Positions 10,365 to 20,340 are shown, counted from the stretch's first letter. The stretch: 64,000 nt of DNA from Microbulbifer pacificus (GCF_002959965.1 NZ_PREV01000026.1:2275001-2339000), one strand, 5' to 3'. Translations and numbers: made by a program. Notes: generated by a model from the sequence alone, not told the origin.

Positions 10365-10385
10365 CGGGTGGCGCCACGCCACCCG
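10365..10385 (+). other. Intercistronic stem-loop without T-tract
   Basis: An 8-bp stem (CGGGTGGC / GCCACCCG) with a 5-base loop lies between the third and fourth genes of the DUF11 operon. With no T-run after it, it is unlikely to terminate fully. It may stabilise the upstream mRNA or cause partial attenuation before the very large barrel gene. Confidence 0.5.
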
Positions 10386-10420
10386 CTCCGCTTCCCGGCG
10401 GTGCGCGACGCGTAGCGGTT

Positions 10421-13400
10421 ATGGTTCATACTCTCCTGGCCCCGCACTCCCTTGTGCCCGGGGGACGCGAGTCCGCCGGGCTTTGTTGCACCCGACGTTT
10501 TCTGTTGGCGTTGGTGGTGATACTGCTGCTAGGGCTGTGTTCGGCTTCACTGCGTGCCGCAGACCTGGAAGTGTTCAATGTCGCTCGTACCAGTTGGGCG
10601 TATCCGGGCGATTCGGCCATGCGCTGGCTCGATTCCAACAGCGTTAACTTGCATGTGCTGGAAACCCCGGCGTGTACTCCCTCTCGCGTTGGTTTTTTCC
10701 AGCATATTCCCCCTGCGTTCTCTGTCCCCGACAGTGTCAGTCGCACCTTCACTGGCGGTAGCTATTTTGATTCCTCCGGTGCCCGTTTGCCCCTGCCGGT
10801 ACCTGTCGCACTCGATGGCAGTACCCTGTCGTTGGAGGCGGTGGTATCGCACACTGCAGCGGTATACCACGGCGGTGAGCCGGTACTGATTGCGCTGGAA
10901 GACGCTAACCGTAATATCGACCCCGCGGTTCGGGAGTCCCTCGACGTCGAACTTGATGTGGATTATCCGCGTACCGTGTCTGGCACTGCATCGCGCGAGA
11001 GGGAACAGCTGTACCTGTACGAAACTGGCCCGGATACCGGTGTATTCGCCGCGGCGCTGCCCAGTGCCGTATTTGGCCCCGATCAGAGGCCGCAGAGTGG
11101 CGACGGGAAGCTGGTACTGGGTGAAAACGCGCAGCTCACGCTGAGTTACCGGGACCCGATGTGTTCCGGCGAATCCGCGCGGGCAAGCGCGATCGCCGAT
11201 CCGCTCAGTGTGGTATTCGATTCTGTCGACGGAACACCCCTTGCCGGCGCTACGGTGACACTGGTGAATGCCGCTGATGGATCGCCGGCGACCGTCTATG
11301 ACGACGATGGCGTGACCCTTTTCTCCAGCACTCAGGTTACCGGTGGCAGCGATACCCCGAGTTTTCGTTTTCCTTATGTCCCGCCTGGCAATTACCGCCT
11401 GGCGGTGACGCCTCCTACGGGCTACACCGCTCCCTCCACCGCGGCCGATAGTGAAATGCCGCCGGCGCCCGACGGTCAGTCTTACCGGGTCGTGACTGGT
11501 TCCCGGGGTGAAACCTTTTCAGTTTCAATGAGCCCTGCACTGGTCATGGATGTGCCTGCCGACCCGTCTACAGCGGGGCTGCTGTTGGAGAAAAGCGTAT
11601 CTCACAGCGCGGCTGAGGTGGGTGACTACCTGCAGTACCGCCTGCAGCTGCAGAACCTGATCTCCGCTCCAGCCAGCGAGGCCCGGATTGTCGACCGCCT
11701 GCCCGCAGGCATGCGTTACCGTGCGGGATCCCTGTATCTGGATGGCGAGCCGCAGGCGGATCCCGCGATTGGCGCCGACGGTAGAACTCTTGAGATACCT
11801 CTGGGGGAACTGGCCACAGAATCTCAGCTGGAAGTGCGCTATGTAGTTGAAGTCGTCGCTGGCGTGCGGACAGGGGACGCGGTCAATACCGCTACCGCCA
11901 GCGCTCTGAGTCCGGGCGGTAGTGTGATGACTTCCAACCTGGCACAGGTGGCGGTGCAGATCACCGAGCCCTTTATCAGCGACCGCTTTACGCTGGTCGG
12001 CGGAGTGTATGGTGGCGACTGCGACACCCCGTGGAGTGAACGCAAAGGACTGGCTGATGTGCGACTGTTGCTGGACGACGGCACCTATGTAGTGACCGAT
12101 GCCGATGGTCGCTATCACCTGGAGGGCCTGCGCCCAGGTACCCACGTGGTACAGCTGGATACGGCCAATCTGCCCGCGGGTTGGGAACCGGTTTCCTGTG
12201 TAGACAACACCCGTTTTGCCGGCAGTGCTTATTCACAGTTTGTCGACGCCCGCGGAGGAAGCCTGTGGCGCGCCGATTTCCAGTTGCGTCCGGCCAGTGC
12301 CGGGTTGCGCCTGCAGACCCATGAGAAGCAGGTGTCGCCGCTGCTGGAAAAAGTGGCGCCGACCAAATATACCTTCCGCGGTCTTTTCGCATCTGGGGAC
12401 GATCAGCTACTGCCGGAGTCGGCGGCAGAGCTGCAGGCGCTGGTGGAGACCTTGAAGGGCGGCGAAGTGTTTGGATTGGAGATTGTCGGCCACACCGACA
12501 GCCAGCGCCTGTCCCGCCGCGCCAGAGCGAAATTTCGCGATAATCACGGGTTGTCGATGGCCCGTGCCAGTACCGTTGCCAACGTGTTGGGTGACGCCCT
12601 GGGTCTTTCCGCCGAACGGGTAACCGTGGGGGGGCTGGGCCCGAGTCTGCCGCTGGTCGACAACATCTCTCCGGAAGGCATGGCCCGCAACCGACGGGTA
12701 GAACTTCTCGTATACGGTCGAACAGGTCCGGCAGAAGTGGTGGTGGGAAAGCGCCTGCAGCACATGCACACGGTTGAGTTGGATACGAGTGGTGGTGCTT
12801 TTACCAATCTGCGCGTTACCGCCATGCTGCCCGAAGAGTTGCGGTACCTGTCCGGCACGGCGCGTCTGGACGGGGAGCCAGTGGGCGATCCGCGCCAGAG
12901 CGGCTCGATTCTGATGTGGCGACTACCGGACGACACTGATGTAGCACAGCGTAACAGTGTGCCCTACAAACGACACTTTACGTTTCAGACGGAAGAGTTG
13001 CGCCGTGATCAAGTGGAAACTGACCACTGTGCGGCGGCAGCCAGTATCAAGGTCAATGCTTTGGTGGATACCGAGGTGGGCGACAATTTGCGCCTGCCGG
13101 TAGCGGAAAATCGCCTGTACTGTGCCGCAAACGCGGGTGAAAAGGCCAATGTACTCAGCGCCACTGTTGTCGCCGACTCCGGTGAAAAACTCAGTGACAG
13201 TGGCCGCCTCACCGTTGACCTGCTGGATCCGTCCACTTACTCAATGCTGGATAAAGATACTGCCCGTGATGCAGAAAAGGTCTCGTCCGCAACCGCGGCG
13301 GGCGCGGGAGTGGACTGGCTCGCGCAGGCCGCGGGCCAGAAGGGCTTCCTGTTTCCCGCAGAGAAACATAACCCGAGGGCACCCGCGGTGCGCGCGGTAG

Positions 13401-16400
13401 TCGCCCATGGTGTCGGCGAGCGAGTAGAGCTTACCGTCAACGGCAAGCCTGCGCCTGCGCTCAGCTATGAAGGTATTGAAACGGCACCACGTGGTGGTGC
13501 CGCTGCCAGTCTTTGGCGAGCGCTGCCATTAGAAGAGGGTGACAACCTGTTGTTGGCAAGTGTTTACGATGACCACGGCGAGCTACTCGCCAGTTACCGT
13601 CGTCTGGTGCACTTTGCGAATACCCCGGCGCGGGCGGAGCTGTTGCCGGAGCGCTCGGATCTGCGCGCAGACGGCGTGTCACACCCGCGCATCGCGGTGC
13701 GGATTCTGGATCGCGATGGCTTTCCTGTGCGCGATGGTATTACCGGGAGCGTGGCCATCAGTGCCCCCTACGAGGCGTGGCAGAGCCAGAACGACAAACA
13801 GCAGCGCCAACTGGCGGGGATGGGGGAATTTCAGCCTCAATACCGGGTGCAAGGTGACGAGGGCATTGCCTGGATCGAACTGGCTCCCACAACCCGTTCT
13901 GGCGCGTTTACTCTGGACTTTCGCTTTTACACCGGCGTCGATACCCGCCGCGAGCAGCAATTGCACGGCTGGATGTCACCGGCGGCCCGGGACTGGGTTG
14001 TGGTGGGCTTTGCCGAGGGCACCCTGGGGTACAACACCCTTAGCGAGCGCATGGAATCCCTGCCGGCGGGTGAGGATGAAGGTGTCTATACCGATGGCCA
14101 GTTGAGCTTCTATGCCAAGGGGCGGGTACTCGGCGAGTGGTTGCTCACCATGGCCTACGACAGCGACAAACCGCGGGATCTCGCGCTGATGTCGCCCATC
14201 GATCCTTCCCGCTACTACACCCTTTACGGCGACGGTACCACCCAGGTATATGGCGCCGTCAGTCGCGACAAGCTGTATGTAAAGATGGAGCGGGGGCAGT
14301 TTTACGCGCTGTTCGGAGACTACGAAACTGGTCTGACGAAAACCCAGCTGTCCCGCTACAGCCGAACCTTGAATGGCTTCAAGGCGGAAGATGGTGGTGG
14401 TCTGGTGGTGTACACAGTATTTGCCGCCGACACCGAGCAGAGCTACGCCCGCGATGAAATTCAGGGCGACGGAACCTCCGGCCTCTACCGCCTGAGTTAT
14501 CCGGGAATTCTGCTCAACAGTGAGCGGGTGCGTATCGAAACCCGCGACAGGATCCACCACGAGCAGGTGTTGAAAACCGAAACCCTGACACCCTATATCG
14601 ATTACGAGATCGACTACGCCGCCGGCACACTGTTTTTCCGCGAGCCGATCTTCAGCCGTGATCTCGACTTCAACCCGGTGTATATCGTGGCCGAGTACGA
14701 GACCGCTGGTGGCGACAAGCGCGCATTCAGCGGTGGTGGTCGCGTGGGACTCAACCTGCAGGACGAATCACTGCAGGTTGGTCTCAGTGGTCTGCGCGAC
14801 GAGGGCGCCGACGGACGTGCGGAGCTCGCTGGCGCCGACCTGCGCTGGTTCTTTGGAGACGACAGCGAGCTTCGCCTGGAAACCGCGCAGACCCGCGGCG
14901 ACGATATCGAGCGTGACGGGGAGGCCTGGCTGGCGGAAGTGGAACATCACAGTGGCCGCTACGATGTACTCGCTTACAGTCGCCAGCAGGATGCGGAATT
15001 TGGCCTCAACCAGCAAACCCAGGCGCAGGCGGGGCAGCGCAAGTCTGGCGTGCAGGGTCAGGTCCGCCTGGGCGAAGAGTGGTCTCTACAGGGGGAGACC
15101 TACCGCCAGCAGAACCTTGTCAACGCGGCCCGGCGCAATGCTGCCGAGGCGCGGTTGCGCTACGAGACCAATGCAACACGACTTAGCCTGGGCGCCCAGC
15201 ACGCCGAGGATGAACTGCCCGCGAGCAGTGCTGGCGAGGCGCCTGTTGAAGCGGTTTCCAGCCAGGCGCTGTTTTCCGTCAGTCGCCAGTTGCTGAATGG
15301 TCGCGCCGACCTTTCGCTGCAGACAGAGACCTCCCTTAACGGCGGCAGCAATCAGAGCGCCGACTATCCGGATCGCTATCTGCTGGGGGCCAGCTATGCG
15401 CTCACCGACTATGCCCGAGTGCTGGCGGGGCAGGAATTCAGTGACGGCGACAGCGGGGATACCCGCGCCAGTCGTGTAGGCATCCAGCTCACTCCGTGGG
15501 CCGGCGGGCTTGTCACGTCCACCCTGAACGAGAGCCGTGCCAGCGGCTACGGACCCCGGCGCTATTCCCAGCTAGGGGTGAGTCAGGCGGCAAACCTGAG
15601 CGAGCAGTGGCGCCTGGATCTGGGGTTGGAGACCAGCCACGCCCTGGAGGAGGACACGTCGGCCCCTGTGGTGAATACGTCTACCGGGAACAGTGCTTTC
15701 GGCCAGTCTTCCGTCACCAGCACCAGTGAGGACTTTGTCGCCCTGAGCGTCGGCGCGGCATGGCGTGGGGATGTGTGGGGGTGGCGCGGGCGCCTGGAAT
15801 CCCGCCGCGCAGACAGCGGCGAGCGCCAGGGGATTAGTAGTGGTTTCCTGCGTCAGGCCCAGGCGGGCATTGCGTTTTCGAGTAGCCTCGAGGCGTTTCA
15901 CAACGACATGGAACAGGGCGCCAGTGGCGACCTCGCCAGCCTGGATCTGTCCTGGGCGTGGCGGCCGCTGGACAGCCACTGGTCCATTCTCAATCGCCTG
16001 GAATTCCGCTACGAGAATGTTGTAAATGCGACCATCAGCGGCGGTCTGTTTGGTTTCGACAGTCTTACCGCAGACAACGCCCGCAGCCGTCGCGTGATCA
16101 ACAATTTTGCGCTCAACCGGGTTTCCCGCCCCTGGGACGAAGAAGATCGGACCGGCAACCTGTTCCACCACTACCAGCGCAGTCAGTTGTCACTGTATTA
16201 CGGCGCCAAGTATGCGCAGGACAATTTCGACGGGATCGAATACGACGGGTACACCGACCTGCTGGGTTTCGAGGCGCGATACGATCTCAATGGCTGGATG
16301 GATCTGGGGCTGCAAGCCAGCGCTCTCAACTCCTGGGAAGCCGGTACGCACCTGTATTCCTTCGGCCCGCAGCTGGGCTTCTCCCCGCTGCGCGACGGCT

Positions 16401-16549
16401 GGATAACCTTGGGGTGGAATGTTCAAGGGTTCCGAGATCGGGATTTCGAGGCCGCCCGTTACACGGCCCAGGGCCCTTACCTGCAGCTGCGTTTCAAGTT
16501 TGACCAGAACACCCGCTTCGGCTTTGCCAGCGAGACGGGAGAAAACTGA
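10421..16549 (+). CDS. Giant outer-membrane protein: DUF11, SdrD-B-like, OmpA-like domains and C-terminal beta-barrel
   Basis: 2042 residues. After an N-terminal hydrophobic export signal come, in order: a beta-rich region (50-380); a DUF11 module (about 385-510, LLLEKSVSHSAAEVGDYLQYRL); an SdrD-B/carboxypeptidase-regulatory-like module (about 513-603, LADVRLLLDDGTYVVTDADG); an OmpA-like peptidoglycan-binding domain (about 645-768, with VGHTDSQRLS and NRRVELLVYG); another DUF11-like segment; an Ig/invasin-like segment (about 1070-1180); a conserved region with YYTLYGDGTTQVYG; and a long run of alternating aromatic/polar strands (about 1440-2042) typical of an outer-membrane barrel. It probably anchors the operon's surface structure to the outer membrane and peptidoglycan (inference). 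No strong ribosome site precedes the ATG. The stop overlaps the next start (TGATG). Confidence 0.88.
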   Translation: MVHTLLAPHSLVPGGRESAGLCCTRRFLLALVVILLLGLCSASLRAADLEVFNVARTSWAYPGDSAMRWLDSNSVNLHVLETPACTPSRVGFFQHIPPAFSVPDSVSRTFTGGSYFDSSGARLPLPVPVALDGSTLSLEAVVSHTAAVYHGGEPVLIALEDANRNIDPAVRESLDVELDVDYPRTVSGTASREREQLYLYETGPDTGVFAAALPSAVFGPDQRPQSGDGKLVLGENAQLTLSYRDPMCSGESARASAIADPLSVVFDSVDGTPLAGATVTLVNAADGSPATVYDDDGVTLFSSTQVTGGSDTPSFRFPYVPPGNYRLAVTPPTGYTAPSTAADSEMPPAPDGQSYRVVTGSRGETFSVSMSPALVMDVPADPSTAGLLLEKSVSHSAAEVGDYLQYRLQLQNLISAPASEARIVDRLPAGMRYRAGSLYLDGEPQADPAIGADGRTLEIPLGELATESQLEVRYVVEVVAGVRTGDAVNTATASALSPGGSVMTSNLAQVAVQITEPFISDRFTLVGGVYGGDCDTPWSERKGLADVRLLLDDGTYVVTDADGRYHLEGLRPGTHVVQLDTANLPAGWEPVSCVDNTRFAGSAYSQFVDARGGSLWRADFQLRPASAGLRLQTHEKQVSPLLEKVAPTKYTFRGLFASGDDQLLPESAAELQALVETLKGGEVFGLEIVGHTDSQRLSRRARAKFRDNHGLSMARASTVANVLGDALGLSAERVTVGGLGPSLPLVDNISPEGMARNRRVELLVYGRTGPAEVVVGKRLQHMHTVELDTSGGAFTNLRVTAMLPEELRYLSGTARLDGEPVGDPRQSGSILMWRLPDDTDVAQRNSVPYKRHFTFQTEELRRDQVETDHCAAAASIKVNALVDTEVGDNLRLPVAENRLYCAANAGEKANVLSATVVADSGEKLSDSGRLTVDLLDPSTYSMLDKDTARDAEKVSSATAAGAGVDWLAQAAGQKGFLFPAEKHNPRAPAVRAVVAHGVGERVELTVNGKPAPALSYEGIETAPRGGAAASLWRALPLEEGDNLLLASVYDDHGELLASYRRLVHFANTPARAELLPERSDLRADGVSHPRIAVRILDRDGFPVRDGITGSVAISAPYEAWQSQNDKQQRQLAGMGEFQPQYRVQGDEGIAWIELAPTTRSGAFTLDFRFYTGVDTRREQQLHGWMSPAARDWVVVGFAEGTLGYNTLSERMESLPAGEDEGVYTDGQLSFYAKGRVLGEWLLTMAYDSDKPRDLALMSPIDPSRYYTLYGDGTTQVYGAVSRDKLYVKMERGQFYALFGDYETGLTKTQLSRYSRTLNGFKAEDGGGLVVYTVFAADTEQSYARDEIQGDGTSGLYRLSYPGILLNSERVRIETRDRIHHEQVLKTETLTPYIDYEIDYAAGTLFFREPIFSRDLDFNPVYIVAEYETAGGDKRAFSGGGRVGLNLQDESLQVGLSGLRDEGADGRAELAGADLRWFFGDDSELRLETAQTRGDDIERDGEAWLAEVEHHSGRYDVLAYSRQQDAEFGLNQQTQAQAGQRKSGVQGQVRLGEEWSLQGETYRQQNLVNAARRNAAEARLRYETNATRLSLGAQHAEDELPASSAGEAPVEAVSSQALFSVSRQLLNGRADLSLQTETSLNGGSNQSADYPDRYLLGASYALTDYARVLAGQEFSDGDSGDTRASRVGIQLTPWAGGLVTSTLNESRASGYGPRRYSQLGVSQAANLSEQWRLDLGLETSHALEEDTSAPVVNTSTGNSAFGQSSVTSTSEDFVALSVGAAWRGDVWGWRGRLESRRADSGERQGISSGFLRQAQAGIAFSSSLEAFHNDMEQGASGDLASLDLSWAWRPLDSHWSILNRLEFRYENVVNATISGGLFGFDSLTADNARSRRVINNFALNRVSRPWDEEDRTGNLFHHYQRSQLSLYYGAKYAQDNFDGIEYDGYTDLLGFEARYDLNGWMDLGLQASALNSWEAGTHLYSFGPQLGFSPLRDGWITLGWNVQGFRDRDFEAARYTAQGPYLQLRFKFDQNTRFGFASETGEN

Positions 16550-19356
16550 TGCTGGTGAGAATCGGGCGTTTTTCTCTTGTCTGGTGCGGGTTTGTCCTGT
16601 GGGCGGCCTGTCTGCTGGCGAGCCCGGCGGCGGCGGATAACTGTTATCACGCGACCGCGCAGGGTTCGACCGGGCCCGGCGATTGGCAAACCTATTGCTG
16701 GCTTGATCTTACGTCCTATAACGATACCGCTGCGCGTTCGGGGGCCGGGCAGAATTTCTCCTACACCCTTCCCGATGGCACGACCATGGCCTTCAACATG
16801 AAGGTCAGCGGAGGTGCCTTGACGTCGGCGACGGCTCCTTCCTGGTCGGGCGCGGCGGTGGGCAACACCGCATTCCTGGGCATTGCCGGAAGGCCGATCC
16901 TCTATCAGAGCAGCCACGGTACCACCGTGACGGTGACAATTTCCGGTATCCAACTCACGCCACCGGTAGCCGGTACGATCACGAATTACATGTTTGTCGC
17001 CGGTGATGGCGAATCCTCCAACGGCGGAGAGTCGCTGCGCTTTGAAACCAACGGTGGTAATTGGGAACTACTCGATCAGGTGGGGCCGACCTCCGGTTCG
17101 ACCTACCCGAGTATTTCAGGCGTCGGAACCGACGATGTCCAGATAACGGGGGCCTCAGGTACAGTGGGCGCGTATATCGTAGGTTCGAGTGCGCCGACTA
17201 CCGTGACAACGACACTCGTCGGCAGCGGATTGCAGGGCGCGATGTTCGCCGTACGCTTCGCCTCAATCCGACTCAATACAGAGATCATTGGAGCCCGCGT
17301 TGATGCCGCCGACCAGTTCCGGTTTACCATCAACGCCACCAACAGCGGTGCGGTACTCGCCGAGGGCACGTCGAGTGGCTCGGGGCAGGGACCGTTCACG
17401 GCGGCGACGCTGTCGAGTACCGCGGCAATCCCGTTGACACTCAACCAGACGATGGCCAGTGGCAGTAGCAGTGCGATCTCACGGTATCGTTCGGTGCTGA
17501 CTTGCACAAATGAAACAAGCTCCAGCACACCGCTACCCAACAATGTCGAGACCACTTCGTACAATTTTGGTGTGCTGCAGTTTGGCGATGCGGTGCGATG
17601 CACCTTTACCGAAGCCGAAGCCCCCATCGCGGATCTGTCCACCTCGACCAAGAGCGTCTTGGACGTCAACGGCGGCGACGCCAATCCCGGAGATGTACTG
17701 CGTTACACCATCACCATCAACGAGTCCGCTGGCGAGCCGGTCAGCGGCGTCAGCGTCACAGACAATATAAGTTCACTGCTGGAAAATTTGTCCGTGGTCA
17801 GTTTGCCGGCCGGGGCTACCTACAATTACAACGCCGGTACCGGGCAGCTGGACGTCAGCGGCATCGACCTGTCGGCCAGTGGATCTGCCCAGATCGTTTT
17901 TGAGGCGAATATCGTTGCCGGCGCCAGTCACGGCGATCTGATTAGTAACACCGCGGTAGTGACCAACCCGGATGACGCTTCGACCGTGAACGTGACGGCA
18001 CCGACGGTGACCGTTACTTCTCCCTTCCCCCCGTCGACGGGGATAAAGAAACTATACCCCTACTTTGCCAGTGCACCCGTTTCGGATCGCAATACTTTGC
18101 AGCGAATCGTGCCGGTCGTCGATTCAAGTACGACATTGGGGGAGGGTGGTGCGACGACGCTGACGATGACGCCCCAAACTCAGGCACCACTTAAATTAAC
18201 TGCCGGAAGTATCCAGATTCCCTTGTGTATGCGGCGCAGCACCTTTCTTGACGGTAGCGGTCGCTCTCGCACGGTAAGGGTGCAATTGAATTACGCTGGC
18301 GCCTCCAGTGGCAGTATCGGCAGCCAGACGCGATCAGTGGAGTTGAATTATCTCAGTTGGCTACCGATTACATTCAACATCGACCTTCCCAGCGATCTGA
18401 CCTTGAATCCGGGCACTGCCATTCGGATGACGGTAACCAACAATTCCAGTGGCGACGGGCAGCGAGACGTGTACTTGAGTTCTACAAGTTGCGGTGCTGG
18501 CGATTCCTACATGGCCTTTGATACCAGTACGGTAATCAATATTGATAGCCTGGGCGTTTACAGTTCGCCCTTTTCTGCTACCACAACGCAACCCTCCTAT
18601 AGCGCCGGTTCGGAGGCGTTTATCCGCGCCGTGGTCAGCGACCCGTTCGGCAGTTTTGACATCACCGGCGCCGCTATCGAAATCGCCGATGCAAACGGCG
18701 CCACGGTGCAATCCCTGACGGCGATGAACGAAGTCGACGATTCGGGTGTGGCGACCAAAACCTACGAATTTCCATATACCATCCCAGCCTCGCCAGCGAG
18801 CGGAACCTGGACCGTTCGCGTAATCGCCTACGAAGGTACCGAGGGCACTGTGACCCACTCGCGTGAGGCCACATTCATGGTCGGCGGTTCGCCCTTGCTT
18901 TCCGTGATGAAGATCGGAAGCACCTTGTCGGACCCGATCAATGGCACCGTCAATCCCAAGGCTATTCCGAGGGCGGTAATCCAGTACACCCTGCGCCTGA
19001 GTAACAGCGGCGACGGAATGCCGGACGAGAACAGTTTGGTACTGAGTGATGCACTGCCGGAGCAGGTGGAGTTGTACGTGGGGGACTTGGGGGGAACGGG
19101 CAGTGGTCCGATCACCTTTACCGACGGCGCTCCCGCGAGCGGGCTCAGCTGGCAGTTTATCGCCCTGAATAGTAGCAGCGACCATGTGGAATTCTCCACG
19201 GATGGGATCGACTGGAGTTATGTACCGGTGCCGGATTCAGATGGTTTTGACGCCGCGGTGCGCCATATTCGCCTGAAACCCGCCGGGCGTATGAACGGAC
19301 AATCCGGCGGGTCAGAGACTTGGGCGGAGTTCAGCTTTCGCGTGCGGGTGCGTTGA
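16549..19356 (+). CDS. Exported adhesin-like protein: CshA-like N-terminal domain plus DUF11 modules
   Basis: 935 residues with a signal peptide ending PAAA. The mature N-terminus (DNCYHATAQGS...YCWLDLTSYND, LPDGTTMAFNMKVSG) resembles the CshA non-repetitive domain 2 of streptococcal fibrillar adhesins (recognition by pattern, moderate certainty). A DUF11 module (about 365-485) and an Ig-like middle section follow. The C-terminal module (GSTLSDPINGTVNPKAIPRAVIQYTLRLSN) matches the C-termini of the first and third proteins of this operon. The TGATG overlap with the barrel gene implies coupled translation. It is probably displayed on the cell surface with the other operon products. Confidence 0.85.
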   Translation: MLVRIGRFSLVWCGFVLWAACLLASPAAADNCYHATAQGSTGPGDWQTYCWLDLTSYNDTAARSGAGQNFSYTLPDGTTMAFNMKVSGGALTSATAPSWSGAAVGNTAFLGIAGRPILYQSSHGTTVTVTISGIQLTPPVAGTITNYMFVAGDGESSNGGESLRFETNGGNWELLDQVGPTSGSTYPSISGVGTDDVQITGASGTVGAYIVGSSAPTTVTTTLVGSGLQGAMFAVRFASIRLNTEIIGARVDAADQFRFTINATNSGAVLAEGTSSGSGQGPFTAATLSSTAAIPLTLNQTMASGSSSAISRYRSVLTCTNETSSSTPLPNNVETTSYNFGVLQFGDAVRCTFTEAEAPIADLSTSTKSVLDVNGGDANPGDVLRYTITINESAGEPVSGVSVTDNISSLLENLSVVSLPAGATYNYNAGTGQLDVSGIDLSASGSAQIVFEANIVAGASHGDLISNTAVVTNPDDASTVNVTAPTVTVTSPFPPSTGIKKLYPYFASAPVSDRNTLQRIVPVVDSSTTLGEGGATTLTMTPQTQAPLKLTAGSIQIPLCMRRSTFLDGSGRSRTVRVQLNYAGASSGSIGSQTRSVELNYLSWLPITFNIDLPSDLTLNPGTAIRMTVTNNSSGDGQRDVYLSSTSCGAGDSYMAFDTSTVINIDSLGVYSSPFSATTTQPSYSAGSEAFIRAVVSDPFGSFDITGAAIEIADANGATVQSLTAMNEVDDSGVATKTYEFPYTIPASPASGTWTVRVIAYEGTEGTVTHSREATFMVGGSPLLSVMKIGSTLSDPINGTVNPKAIPRAVIQYTLRLSNSGDGMPDENSLVLSDALPEQVELYVGDLGGTGSGPITFTDGAPASGLSWQFIALNSSSDHVEFSTDGIDWSYVPVPDSDGFDAAVRHIRLKPAGRMNGQSGGSETWAEFSFRVRVR

Positions 19357-19623
19357 CCCATTGAGTCGGCTGGTGTTTTTTTATACGCCTGCAGCCGGGC
19401 TAACGGTCACGGGGCTCCCGGCAGCTATTCGCAACTTATGCACAGGGCTGTCCCATGTTTTTGTGTGTAATCCCGGCTGTGGACAAGTGTGGAATCGCTA
19501 TTCAAAACAAACCTTGATGTGGCGCGGGGGTCGCTGAGATGCGAAGGGCGCCGACAGAGTTGCGACAGTCATCCACACGGCTGTGTGACCCGGCCTTTAC
19601 CCAACTTCTTGCTGCCAAACTCC
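19357..19623. other. Convergent intergenic region with DnaA-box-like sequences
   Basis: 267 bases between the convergent DUF11 operon and the outer-membrane-protein gene. A T-run at about 19375-19381 may end the DUF11 operon, but no strong stem precedes it. TTATGCACA at 19436-19444 fits the DnaA-box consensus TTATNCACA, and TGTGGACAA at 19478-19486 is a one-mismatch reverse copy. I see no gene here. Confidence 0.5.
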
Positions 19624-20340
19624 CTAGAAGTGGACGCTCCAGCCCAGTGACGCCGATTCCACGTCATACTCACCGAAAAGCTCATCACTGCCGATCTCGG
19701 GAAACATTTCCCACTCCGCCCGCAGTGTCCAGCGGTCCCCGAAGCTGTAGCTCATCCCGACGCCGTAACCCCAGTGGAAACCGCTGGTGCTCTCTGAAAA
19801 AACGCCGTCGATCGGGAAGATGACTGGTTGCAGGGTGCCGTCTTCCAGTTCGAAGACGGCGAGCACATCACCTCTCTGTCTGGAGCGAAGCTGGTTGAGC
19901 CAGAAACCGCCGCCGAGCTTGCCGAAAACGCTGAAGCCAGATCCTTCCACGGGAAGATGCCCCACAAAGAACGCGTTGCCCATACGGGTGGTAACGCTGT
20001 CCTTAACGTGCAGGTAGGTCAGCTGTGGGTTGCTCACAATAAATTGAGTGCTATGTGTAGCGGCCTGGCGGAGATCCACTTCAACGGCAAAGTTTGGGCT
20101 CCAGCGCCACCCGGCGTAGAGTTTTGCCCCTGGGCCACTATCGGAGCAGCCCTTGAATTCGGCGGACTGCTCCTCCCGGTTCAGGCTGTCCACAAGCCCC
20201 CTGGAACTGCTGCACAGCGGATCCAGTGCGGTGCTCTGAATACTGAGGCCACCATAGCGATGGGAATAGAAGTCTGCGCAGGCAAGATTGCTGCCCAGCA
20301 GGGAAAGGGGTACCACAAGCAGAAGGGAGGGCCTGACCAT
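19624..20340 (-). CDS. Small outer-membrane beta-barrel protein
   Basis: 238 residues from the ATG at 20340, which opens a clean signal peptide (MVRPSLLLVVPLSLLGSNLACA). A longer frame to 20415 adds a charged extension that does not look like a signal. The body has alternating strands of an OmpA-/OmpW-like 8-strand barrel (GPGAKLYAGWRWSPNFAVEVDLR; GFSVFGKLGGGFWL; GVGMSYSFGDRWTLRAEWEMF) and ends in the aromatic C-terminal signature WSVHF recognised by the BAM complex. Cargo or ligand unknown. It is the last gene on the minus strand in this block, 91 bases after the replication-P-like gene. Confidence 0.8.
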   Translation of the reverse strand: MVRPSLLLVVPLSLLGSNLACADFYSHRYGGLSIQSTALDPLCSSSRGLVDSLNREEQSAEFKGCSDSGPGAKLYAGWRWSPNFAVEVDLRQAATHSTQFIVSNPQLTYLHVKDSVTTRMGNAFFVGHLPVEGSGFSVFGKLGGGFWLNQLRSRQRGDVLAVFELEDGTLQPVIFPIDGVFSESTSGFHWGYGVGMSYSFGDRWTLRAEWEMFPEIGSDELFGEYDVESASLGWSVHF

